Part shown: one piece after another, positions 56,582 to 64,000 of the stretch
How the letters are laid out: the number at the start of each line of letters is the position of its first letter
Numbering within the stretch: position 1 is the stretch's first letter
Origin: Echinicola jeungdonensis
Lineage (GTDB): Bacteria > Bacteroidota > Bacteroidia > Cytophagales > Cyclobacteriaceae
Assembly: GCF_030409905.1 (NCBI RefSeq)
Contig: NZ_JAUFQT010000001.1
Span: forward strand, 3,061,001-3,125,000
Length of the DNA: 64,000 nt
Direction of reading: 5' to 3'
Made by a program: the position numbers and the translations under genes
Notes under the pieces: model-generated
What the model saw: only the letters and a program-made list of their open reading frames with translations
Database searches by the model: none
What the model was told of the DNA's origin: nothing

Positions 56582-57391
56582 TTATTTTTTATGGGAAAAA
56601 AGCCAGGGGAGTAATGCTGGGTTTTCAAATGTTGGATCCCAGGAATTATGATTGGCATCTGGATAAACAGTAAACATTACTTCAGCCCCTTGGTCTTTCA
56701 ATTGATTGTAAATTTTTTCGGACAATTCAATTGGCACGATATCGTCCTTAGCACCATGGGCAATCCAAACAGCAGTGTTTTTTGCATATTTTTTTGTCAG
56801 GGAAAGATTTCCACCCCCGCAAATAGCCACTGCAGCTGCATATTTTTTTGGCCACCTGCCCAAAGTTTCAAAGGTCCCAAACCCTCCCATGGAAAGGCCC
56901 ATGAGGTAAAGCCTCTTTTTATTTACCTTTTCATTTTTTACAAGATGCTCAACCAGTTTGTTGACCATGGTGAGCTCCTCGGAGGGTGCATTCTTGGTTT
57001 GGTCAAAATCGGGATCACCTTTACCTCTAAGTTCAGAACGGATACTTATATCTATCCAATACTGGTCTTCAGGACATTGAGGGAAAACAACTATTGCAGG
57101 AAATTTTTCCCTGTTTTCCTCTTCTAAGAAAAGGGAAGCCCCATGTATCAATTGTTTTTCATTATCATTACCCCTTTCACCTGCACCATGGAGGAAAAGC
57201 ACCAATGGGAACTCCTTTCCTTTTTCATAATCCTTAGGAAAAAGAATCCTGTACAATAAGGAATCCCCATTGGAAAATTGAAAGGTCTTTTTTTGAAATA
57301 AGTCTTTGTCCTGACCAAATGAATTGCCACTTGAAGCCAAAAACACCATGGTGCCGAGAAGGATGAAAAGGATATTAATAGGAATTTTCAT
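56582..57391 (-). CDS. Secreted esterase of the PHB-depolymerase/CE1-like alpha/beta-hydrolase group
   Basis: The 269-residue protein begins with a signal peptide (ILFILLGTMVFLASSGNSFG). The hydrolase has the oxyanion region LVLFLHGAGERGNDNE, nucleophile Ser in RLYLMGLSMGGFGTFETL, Asp in AHGAKDDIVPI and His in YPDANHNSWD, a complete triad. Related enzymes remove acyl groups such as acetyl or feruloyl esters from polysaccharides. It sits between a GH144 gene (12 bp) and a sulfatase gene (12 bp), so it probably strips ester substituents from the operon's glucan. The exact ester is unknown. Confidence 0.85.
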   Translation of the reverse strand: MKIPINILFILLGTMVFLASSGNSFGQDKDLFQKKTFQFSNGDSLLYRILFPKDYEKGKEFPLVLFLHGAGERGNDNEKQLIHGASLFLEEENREKFPAIVVFPQCPEDQYWIDISIRSELRGKGDPDFDQTKNAPSEELTMVNKLVEHLVKNEKVNKKRLYLMGLSMGGFGTFETLGRWPKKYAAAVAICGGGNLSLTKKYAKNTAVWIAHGAKDDIVPIELSEKIYNQLKDQGAEVMFTVYPDANHNSWDPTFENPALLPWLFSHKK

Positions 57392-57403
57392 TTTTTTACT
57401 GGT

Positions 57404-58903
57404 TTAAAATGTGCCTTTAAAACGGTGGTCAAGTTTTGGATGCCGAATGGGTTTTAGTGGAATTTGACTTCCTCCGGTACCCTCTAACCAGTTCCATACT
57501 TGGTTTCTGAGGTCTTTGGATAATTCCTTGAAATCAGGATCACGGATCAGATTATTCATTTCGTAGGGGTCATTTTTGATATCATATAATTCATTGATGT
57601 CCCAAACCCCATGGTTGAAAATATATTTGTATTGGTCTGTTCTGATTGCAAAGACGGTTGGGGTGGAAGGAAAGGCCATTTCCCAATAATACTCATAAAA
57701 TACCCTGTCCCTCCATGGAATTTCTTTTTGCTCCAATAAGGGCAGAAACGATCTTCCCTGAATCTGTTCAGGCGTTTGGTCCAATCCTGCCACTTCTAAT
57801 AAAGTAGGGGCAATATCAATATTCATGACCATGGAATTTACCTTTACACCCGGCTGAACTTTTGATGGATATTTTACCAGCATGGGCACTTTCATGGATT
57901 CTTCATATGCATGCCGCTTATCGATCAGGCCATGCTCGCCAAAAGAAAAACCATTGTCCCCCATATAAATCACGATGGTGTTTTCTTCAAGGCCTTTTTC
58001 TTCCAGCCAATCCATCACTCTTCCAATGCTTTCATCCAATGCCATTAGAGTTTCCAGATACCTTTTATAAAATTTATCAAAGGGGATTTGGCCATGGTAC
58101 ATATGATCTACTCCATGCCAGCTATATCGCTGTGCCCTTACCCAATCAGGTATATCTTTAAAATTCACATGGGTTTCTGGGGATTTATTGATGTCCCCAT
58201 AAAATTCACTGCTATCTGTTGCAGTCAAGTACATAGATGGAGGGGTGACAATGGGAAGGGTGTCATACATTCCTTTATGCCTTTCGGCCGGCATAAATTC
58301 GGAATGGACAGCCTTGTGGGAAAGATAAAGCATAAAGGGTTGGTCTTCCTTTAAGCTATTGAGCCAATCCAAAGCATGGTCAGTTAGCCTGTCAGAAGTG
58401 TAACTTCCCTCCGGTTGTTGAATCCTTTCACCATTTATATTAAACTCAGGATTATAATAAACCCCTTGTCCCCGGAAACTCACCCAGTGGTCAAAACCTG
58501 GCTGGGGCATGTCATCAGTATTTCCCATGTGCCATTTTCCGAAAAATCCGGTTTTGTAATCCATTTCCTGAAGGTATTGAGGAAAGAAGGTCAAGCCTTC
58601 GGGCAATGGTGCGCTATTGTCCACAATGGTATGGGTGTGGGCATACTGCCCGGTCAAAATGGAGGCCCTGCTGGGAGAACAAAGTGAAGTGCTGACAAAG
58701 GCATTGACCATATGAGCACCCTCATTGGCTAATCGGTCCATATTGGGAGTTTGAAGACCTGGCACCGCCCCGGTAAATCCCATAAAATCATATCTGTGAT
58801 CGTCGGAAAGGATAAAAACAATATTGGGTTTTTCCTTTTGCCCGAATGCTTGGATATTGAGGCAATAAACTAATAATATTATTATGAATACATTTTTATG
58901 CAT
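57404..58903 (-). CDS. Sulfatase-superfamily protein (FGly type), copy 2
   Basis: The 499-residue protein has a signal peptide (NVFIIILLVYCLNIQAFG) and the sulfatase fold: NIVFILSDDHRYDFM for metal binding, STSLCSPSRASILTGQYAH with the Cys that becomes formylglycine, FFGKWHMG, and VIYMGDNGFSFGEHGLIDKR. The C-terminal part contains NELYDIKNDPYEMNNL. It is periplasmic or secreted. It is related to, but clearly different from, the enzyme at 46524-48161, so the two probably act on different positions or substrates. An activating maturase is not in the window. Confidence 0.9.
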   Translation of the reverse strand: MHKNVFIIILLVYCLNIQAFGQKEKPNIVFILSDDHRYDFMGFTGAVPGLQTPNMDRLANEGAHMVNAFVSTSLCSPSRASILTGQYAHTHTIVDNSAPLPEGLTFFPQYLQEMDYKTGFFGKWHMGNTDDMPQPGFDHWVSFRGQGVYYNPEFNINGERIQQPEGSYTSDRLTDHALDWLNSLKEDQPFMLYLSHKAVHSEFMPAERHKGMYDTLPIVTPPSMYLTATDSSEFYGDINKSPETHVNFKDIPDWVRAQRYSWHGVDHMYHGQIPFDKFYKRYLETLMALDESIGRVMDWLEEKGLEENTIVIYMGDNGFSFGEHGLIDKRHAYEESMKVPMLVKYPSKVQPGVKVNSMVMNIDIAPTLLEVAGLDQTPEQIQGRSFLPLLEQKEIPWRDRVFYEYYWEMAFPSTPTVFAIRTDQYKYIFNHGVWDINELYDIKNDPYEMNNLIRDPDFKELSKDLRNQVWNWLEGTGGSQIPLKPIRHPKLDHRFKGTF

Positions 58904-58974
58904 TTTGAGATTATTTTGGGTTATTCGTGTTTGCTAAGTGAAATTTTAGAATCACCCTGAAGAGGGGGATTGCT

Positions 58975-61320
58975 TTATTTTGTCCAATTAACTTTTCCTG
59001 TGGAGACCTCACTGGAATTTCCCCCTATCATGATCTCAAATTCTCCAGGTTCCCAAACATAATCCAGATTATGGTTATAGAATTTTAGGTCCTCTGGGCT
59101 GATTTCAAATTCTATTGTTTTGGTTTCTCCGGCTTTGAGGAAAACCTTTTGAAATCCTTTTAACTCCTTAACTGGGCGGGTCATTGTACCTACCAAATCC
59201 CTGATATATAATTGGACCACTTCTGCTCCATCATAATCACCGGTGTTAGCTAATGAGATACTTGCAGTAAGTTTTTGATCCCTTTCCAAGTTGTTGCTGC
59301 TTAGATTGATATCACCATATTCAAAGGTGGTATAGCTCAGACCATAGCCAAATGGATATAAGGGCTTATTGGAAACATCCAGGAAATTGGAGCGGAATTT
59401 TTGGAACCATTCTCCCTCAGGTAATGGTCTGCCAGTGTTTTTATGGTTATAGTAAATTGGAATTTGTCCTGTGTTTTGGGGAAAGGTGGAAGTGAGTTTT
59501 CCAGAAGGATTTACATCTCCAAATAATACATCTGAAATAGCGTCCCCACCTTCACTGCCAGCAAACCAAACATTGAGAATGGAAGGAATATTTTCCTTTT
59601 CCCAATTGATGGCTAAAGGTCTGCCAGTAAAAAGCACCATAACCACTGGCTTTCCGGTTTTTACCAAGGCTTTTAATAAATTCCTTTGGGTTTCAGGTAA
59701 TTCTATATTGCTACGGCTGGATGATTCACCACTCATTTCAGCAGATTCTCCCATAGCTGCCACAATTACATCTGCTCCACTTGCTACTTCTAGGGCTTCC
59801 TGGATCAAAGCCTCTTCGGACCGGTCATCCCTATAGGTTGGTTTTCCAAAAACACTGATCCTGGATTCCAGTTCAGGGTTTTCCACAAAATTGGCTCCTT
59901 TTGCCGTTACAATGCGAGCCTTATCCCCAATAGCCTTTTCAATACCTTCTTTAAGCGATATGGATTCATCAAATCTTGCTGCCACACTCCAGGTTCCCGG
60001 CATATTTTGCTTATTATCAGCCATGGGACCGATCAATGCAATAGTGCCTTCCTTTTTGAGGGGAAGGATCTGGTCCTGATTTTTGAGGAGGACAAATGTT
60101 TGAGCGGCTATTTCCCGTGCGATTTGCCTGTTTTCATTTGAAAAAACTTCTTTTTTGGACCTTTCAAGATCGCAGTAACGATAAGGATCATCAAATAGGC
60201 CCAGTTTAATCTTGGCCTTTAAAATCAATCTGCAGGCATCATCAATTTGTTTTTCTGTAATGATTCCTTCTTCAAGGGATTTTTGAAGAGTAGTTAAAAA
60301 TCCTTCCCCGACCATATCCATATGGATACCGGCATTAAGCGCCAGGGCTGAAACCGTCTGCAAATCACCCATGCCATGGGCAATCATTTCATTAATGGCG
60401 GTATAATCTGTCACCACAAATCCATCAAAGCCCCATTGGTTTCTTAAAACTTCAGTAAAAAGCCATTTATTGCCACTAGCAGGGATTCCCTCCACTTCAT
60501 TGAAGGCGGTCATCACGGTTTCTACCCCGGCCTCTACAGCTGCTTTATAAGGGGGGAAATATTCATTGTACATCCTTTGGCGGCTCATGTCAACGGTGTT
60601 GTAATCCCTTCCTGCTTCGGGTGCTCCATATAACGCAAAATGTTTGACGCAGGCCAAGATGGTGTTAGGCTGGCTCAGGTCTTCTCCCTGATAGCCCCTT
60701 ACCATGGCTTTGGCAATTTGAGCTCCCAGATAAGGATCCTCTCCACTGCCTTCAGAAACCCTGCCCCATCTAGGATCCCTTGAAATGTCCGTCATCGGAG
60801 AAAAGGTCCAATGTATCCCGTCAGCACTTGCCTCCCTGGCTGCCACCCTGGCTGATTTTTCTATCAGATCCAAGTCCCAACTGCAGGATAAACCTAAGGG
60901 AATTGGGAAAACGGTTTCGTATCCGTGTATGACATCCATTGCAAATAATAACGGGATTCCCAAGCGGCTTTCCTCAACTGCCACTTGCTGCACATCCCTG
61001 ATTTTTTCAACGGTTTTGATATTGAAAAGACCACCAACCTTTCCAGCTTTGATCTTCTCGGCAATATTTGAACTGGCAGCCTGGCCGGTGGTGAAATCAC
61101 CTGCTGCAGGTAAATTCAACTGGCCAATTTTTTCTTCTAGGGTCATTAAAGCCAAAACAGAATCCGCCTTTTGAGTCCATTGATCCTCCACGCTTTCTTT
61201 GCTTGCAGGCGGTGAACAAGATCCAAGGCCTACAATGGAGAATATGACGCCTATCAAAAGTTTTTTTGGATTTAAACATTTGAGCATATAAGAAATAGGT
61301 TTTTTGGGTAAAAGCTTCAT
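58975..61320 (-). CDS. GH3 beta-glucosidase, copy 2 (lipoprotein)
   Basis: Up to 781 residues. An internal ATG at 61287 would give a more normal lipoprotein signal (MLKCLNPKKLLIGVIFSIVG then LGSC). The GH3 catalytic set is present: SPMTDISRDPRWGRVSEGSG, CVKHFALYGAPEAGRDYN, nucleophile Asp in FDGFVVTDYTAINEM, and VIVAAMGESAEMSGESSSRS in the second domain, with an FN3-like tail. It is a periplasmic lipoprotein that probably degrades oligosaccharides released by the GH144 enzymes. It is similar to copy 1 throughout but differs in anchoring, which suggests different pools or chain lengths. Confidence 0.92.
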   Translation of the reverse strand: MKLLPKKPISYMLKCLNPKKLLIGVIFSIVGLGSCSPPASKESVEDQWTQKADSVLALMTLEEKIGQLNLPAAGDFTTGQAASSNIAEKIKAGKVGGLFNIKTVEKIRDVQQVAVEESRLGIPLLFAMDVIHGYETVFPIPLGLSCSWDLDLIEKSARVAAREASADGIHWTFSPMTDISRDPRWGRVSEGSGEDPYLGAQIAKAMVRGYQGEDLSQPNTILACVKHFALYGAPEAGRDYNTVDMSRQRMYNEYFPPYKAAVEAGVETVMTAFNEVEGIPASGNKWLFTEVLRNQWGFDGFVVTDYTAINEMIAHGMGDLQTVSALALNAGIHMDMVGEGFLTTLQKSLEEGIITEKQIDDACRLILKAKIKLGLFDDPYRYCDLERSKKEVFSNENRQIAREIAAQTFVLLKNQDQILPLKKEGTIALIGPMADNKQNMPGTWSVAARFDESISLKEGIEKAIGDKARIVTAKGANFVENPELESRISVFGKPTYRDDRSEEALIQEALEVASGADVIVAAMGESAEMSGESSSRSNIELPETQRNLLKALVKTGKPVVMVLFTGRPLAINWEKENIPSILNVWFAGSEGGDAISDVLFGDVNPSGKLTSTFPQNTGQIPIYYNHKNTGRPLPEGEWFQKFRSNFLDVSNKPLYPFGYGLSYTTFEYGDINLSSNNLERDQKLTASISLANTGDYDGAEVVQLYIRDLVGTMTRPVKELKGFQKVFLKAGETKTIEFEISPEDLKFYNHNLDYVWEPGEFEIMIGGNSSEVSTGKVNWTK

Positions 61321-61353
61321 TTTTAATATTGATTAGGTTTAATAGGTATGATC

Positions 61354-63315
61354 TTAATAGCTAAAGTCGAGCCGCCCCAATCCGGAACGAATGTCTTGGT
61401 CTTCCATAAATAGATCCCACAACAAACCGGTACGGTGATTTTCTATCATGATAATGATTGGACCCTGATCGATGGCCAGATAACTGTCGGCATACCATCC
61501 TTCAGTTATATTGAAAGCATCATAAAATCCATAATCTCCCCATAATCGGTCCCCAAGCAAATAGTAATAGTGATTTAATGCTTTCATGGATCCCTCCGGG
61601 GTGTAGGGAAATGAAGAAAGCGCAGCTGTTGGAGTAATGACTCCAAGGTCATTGGTAGGGGAATGGGCGGAGTATCCCAAATGATTATCACTTGCAGTGA
61701 GCCCCCAACTATTTTCCGAATAACCCACAAAACCTTTTGGGTTCCTTGCACAATATGCCTGATTGATGAGGGAGTGATTTACATTTTGCTCCCAATAGTT
61801 GGCATATTGATCAGATAAATTTCTAGGGTCCAGGCCCAGAAAACTATAATGGGCAAAAAACAAAGGGCCTCCATATTCATTTCCCAGTGGTAGGTTATAT
61901 TGGTAGTAAGTTTGCCCATTGATGATTCCTCCTTGTCTGGCCCAGCCCTGATCATAAACTGCCTTTTCAATAGGGTAAGTAGGGGAGGATGCTGCCAGTA
62001 CGTATACAATCAAAGATTCATTATAACCTCTTATGGGAAGGTTTATTTCCCACTGGTATTCAGGAGACCAATGCCAATACAAAACATCTTGCCCCCCTTG
62101 TGTGTACCAATCCCATTCCACTTCATGCCAAAGTTGGGTGATGGTATCTATGATTGCTTTCTCCTCCGGAATGTTTTGATTCAGGTAAGCTTTAACGGAA
62201 AGCAGTCCCTGAATCATGAAGGCTGTTTCAACCAAATCACCACCATTATCTCTTTGGCTAAATGGAATGGTTTCCCCTGTATTACCATTCATCCAATGGG
62301 GCCATACACCATGGAATCGATCGGCTTGAGCAAGGAAATTGACAATTTTGGTCCACCTTTCCACCGCTTGATTCCTGGTGATAAAGCCTCTTTCTACCCC
62401 CACAATCAAAGCCATTACCCCAAAGCCTGATCCTCCAATGGTGACCAAATTGCCTGAAGTATTCCTTTCCCTTGCGAGTCCACTATTTTCATGGGCAAAA
62501 TCCCAGAAATAACGGAATGTTTGAGCCTGAACTTTGGTCATCAGTTCCTCTTCTGATATCATTGGGAACTTTGGGGATTCGTCAATTTCAGCATAAAATG
62601 ATTCCGTAAACCCTTCAAAAGTTTCGCCATTGATACCTTTTAAAGATTCATCAATTTCAAGGGTGTATTGGGAAAGAAATTGGAGAGCGGTATTACCGGT
62701 AATGGTGACCTCCCGGCCGTCATTGGAAAAGGAATATTGCAAATTTGGTGCATTGGGTCCGTTAAGACTTATTGCATTTTGCAGGGATTCCTGATCGATG
62801 GGGATTGAAAATTGGACCTTTATGGAAAAGGAAACAGGAACATCAACAATGGTTCCGGTTGGAGTTGAATTACTGTTTTCGATGGTGAATGATCCAACTT
62901 GAATTTCCTCAAGGATGGTCTTGAAAAACACCTCTTTTCTTGGAAAGTTAACTCCATTGGCACTTTTTAGAGAATTTGATATTTCTATCCGGTATTGGGT
63001 TCCCCTTTTCAAAACTCCCTGGGAATTGATCACGACAGATCGATTTCCGGATAGGAGGTTGGTGGTAATGTTGACCGGAGTGTTTCCTTCATGCAAGGTG
63101 ATCGCCCCCGCCACATGAGAAGGTGAAACCGGACTTGAAAATGTTAGGGTAATAGATCGGTCTACAGGAATGTTTTCAGTTATAGGAGCATTCAAATTGA
63201 TTGTCAAATCCCCTGCAGAAACCTCCAACAACCCAAAAGATGGATCCCCGTTTTCATCATCATTACATCTGAAAAAAAGGGCAAGGCAGACTAAAAGAAG
63301 CAGAGAATACCGCAT
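61354..63315 (-). CDS. GH144/glycoamylase-family endo-glucanase, copy 3 (surface lipoprotein with two Ig-like domains)
   Basis: The 653-residue protein begins with a short lipoprotein signal (LLLLVCLALFFRC) followed directly by NDDENGD, which resembles the Bacteroidota surface-export signal. Two Big_5/Ig-like domains (about 40-130 and 135-245, each with a VP-x-(D/S)-x-S-I/F start) replace the FN3-like domain of the other copies. The glycoamylase domain starts near 260 with VQAQTFRYFWDFAHENSGLA and keeps IGGSGFGVMALIVGVERGF, DNGGDLVETAFMIQGLL, WSPEYQWEI and LAIDQGPIIIMIENH. As the only copy with a surface signal and spacer domains, it probably makes the first cut outside the cell. Confidence 0.87.
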   Translation of the reverse strand: MRYSLLLLVCLALFFRCNDDENGDPSFGLLEVSAGDLTINLNAPITENIPVDRSITLTFSSPVSPSHVAGAITLHEGNTPVNITTNLLSGNRSVVINSQGVLKRGTQYRIEISNSLKSANGVNFPRKEVFFKTILEEIQVGSFTIENSNSTPTGTIVDVPVSFSIKVQFSIPIDQESLQNAISLNGPNAPNLQYSFSNDGREVTITGNTALQFLSQYTLEIDESLKGINGETFEGFTESFYAEIDESPKFPMISEEELMTKVQAQTFRYFWDFAHENSGLARERNTSGNLVTIGGSGFGVMALIVGVERGFITRNQAVERWTKIVNFLAQADRFHGVWPHWMNGNTGETIPFSQRDNGGDLVETAFMIQGLLSVKAYLNQNIPEEKAIIDTITQLWHEVEWDWYTQGGQDVLYWHWSPEYQWEINLPIRGYNESLIVYVLAASSPTYPIEKAVYDQGWARQGGIINGQTYYQYNLPLGNEYGGPLFFAHYSFLGLDPRNLSDQYANYWEQNVNHSLINQAYCARNPKGFVGYSENSWGLTASDNHLGYSAHSPTNDLGVITPTAALSSFPYTPEGSMKALNHYYYLLGDRLWGDYGFYDAFNITEGWYADSYLAIDQGPIIIMIENHRTGLLWDLFMEDQDIRSGLGRLDFSY

Positions 63316-63337
63316 TTTTTACGAGTAAAGTTAAATG

Positions 63338-63362
63338 AGGACCCGGAAATTTTCCGGGTCCT
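63338..63362 (-). terminator. Hairpin between the LamG gene and the GH144 copy 3 gene
   Basis: AGGACCCGG and CCGGGTCCT form a 9-bp GC-rich stem around AAATTTT. The T tract on the minus strand is poor, so it may only partly terminate or may protect the transcript end, giving more of the upstream (SusCD-side) message than of the enzymes. Confidence 0.5.
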
Positions 63363-63382
63363 TTTGGTTATCAACAATAGGC

Positions 63383-64000
63383 TTAAGGTTGTTCGTTTGC
63401 CATGATTTCCTGAATCTCACTTGCTGTAAGGGCTTTATTAAAGATTCGTAATTCATCAATAAAGCTCAAATCAGATAAGTGGTTGAATCCAGTAAACCTC
63501 GGAGCACCTGATGCAATGGAAATAATATCACATTCCGCCCAGCTAATTCCAGGAAAGCTGCCCTGGCTGACCACTTCTCCATTGATGTAAACTGCACATG
63601 CTGCTTCAGAAATGGTAAAAGCCATATGGACCCATCCAGTGTTAGTAGTGGGGTCAATAGATGCTGCAGCACCACCGTCAAACCAATTTTCTCCATCACC
63701 ATTCCCGACATTTAATTTAAAGATCTGATTGGTGGGGCCCCCTTCCCTAAAGAACCTGAATCCTTCAGTTCTATCGTTTTGGGAATTGGGGTTGTCCGGA
63801 TCTGGAGGTCCAATTACTAAAATCCCTGCCCTTGTAGGGTCAGCATTTATTTTATACCAGAATGAAGCACTGATTTCATTATTCAATAACCCTGTAGTGG
63901 GAAGGGTTAGGTAAGATCCAGTTGCACCCGCATAGGCATTTAAGCCTTCGACACTCTCTCCAGCAAACCCTGGGTTACCCACTGTGGTTGCTTCTGTGAT
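63383..64000 (-). CDS. LamG/concanavalin-like lectin domain protein, C-terminal part (5' end outside window)
   Basis: The frame is open through position 64000, so the start and signal peptide are missing. The visible 205 residues form a LamG-like jelly-roll: LNAYAGATGSYLTLPTTGLL, ISASFWYKINADP, WVHMAFTISEAACAVYINGE and FIDELRIFNKALTASEIQEI, the usual C-terminal LamG signature. Such proteins often follow SusD in Bacteroidota utilisation loci and are thought to bind glycan at the cell surface. It ends 67 bp before the GH144 gene, with a hairpin between. SusC/SusD genes are expected upstream, outside the window. Confidence 0.8.
   Translation of the reverse strand: MTEATTVGNPGFAGESVEGLNAYAGATGSYLTLPTTGLLNNEISASFWYKINADPTRAGILVIGPPDPDNPNSQNDRTEGFRFFREGGPTNQIFKLNVGNGDGENWFDGGAAASIDPTTNTGWVHMAFTISEAACAVYINGEVVSQGSFPGISWAECDIISIASGAPRFTGFNHLSDLSFIDELRIFNKALTASEIQEIMANEQP

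Noticed and set aside
61900..62430. 176-codon plus-strand ORF inside GH144 copy 3
   Set aside because: Antisense shadow of a conserved catalytic domain; no domain or promoter of its own.
46524..64000. Recently inserted mobile island
   Set aside because: No transposase, integrase, direct repeats or tRNA at the left edge, and the composition did not look clearly different by eye; the right edge is not in the window.

Overview
The window is a chromosomal stretch of a Bacteroidota bacterium. It most resembles the Cytophagales, for example Cyclobacterium, Algoriphagus or Echinicola relatives; this placement is an inference from gene content. Supporting signs are moderate-to-low GC, no obvious Shine-Dalgarno sequences, two promoters that fit the Bacteroidota pattern (TTG-type -33 box, 19 nt spacer, TAnnTTTG -7 box), many lipoproteins with acidic residues after the Cys, fused IcmF, hisGDCB order and a polysaccharide-utilisation locus. 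I saw no tRNA, rRNA, CRISPR array, insertion sequence or phage gene.

Positions 1-21.4 kb hold mostly housekeeping and metabolic genes: the end of a copper-type P-type ATPase, a CoA-transferase, fused isobutyryl-CoA mutase, an OsmC protein with a coupled small ORF, a Cache-domain lipoprotein next to a hybrid histidine kinase, an E2 acyltransferase/CinA/dihydrofolate reductase cluster, fmt, a NamZ-like hydrolase, an FtsX-like permease, a GT2 enzyme and a lipoprotein with two truncated-globin-like domains. Three genes here (6715-7730, 7748-10599, 15526-16739) are each broken by one missing base in a homopolymer.

Positions 21.4-46.2 kb carry the hisGDCB operon, hemA, a SUI1/Usp pair, argS-gpx-menA, arginine decarboxylase, a D-threonine-aldolase-like enzyme, proC, valS, fahA and a PIF1-like helicase. 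Two regulatory systems stand out. Upstream of hisG lies a 29-codon leader peptide with a His-His-Phe-His-His run, preceded by a consensus promoter and followed by hairpins, which is a histidine attenuator. At 32.9-33.2 kb a consensus promoter leads into a SAM-I (S-box) riboswitch, a candidate attenuator hairpin, and a single 162-residue gene of unknown function closed by its own terminator.

Positions 46.5-64 kb form one long minus-strand carbohydrate operon: three GH144/glycoamylase-type proteins, two GH3 beta-glucosidases, a GH43-like protein, two FGly-type sulfatase-superfamily enzymes, an esterase, a metallophosphoesterase and, at the window edge, a LamG protein. GH144 plus GH3 points to beta-1,2-glucan. 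The sulfatase, phosphoesterase and esterase genes suggest the natural substrate carries anionic or ester substituents. SusC/SusD genes are not in the window and would be expected beyond position 64000.
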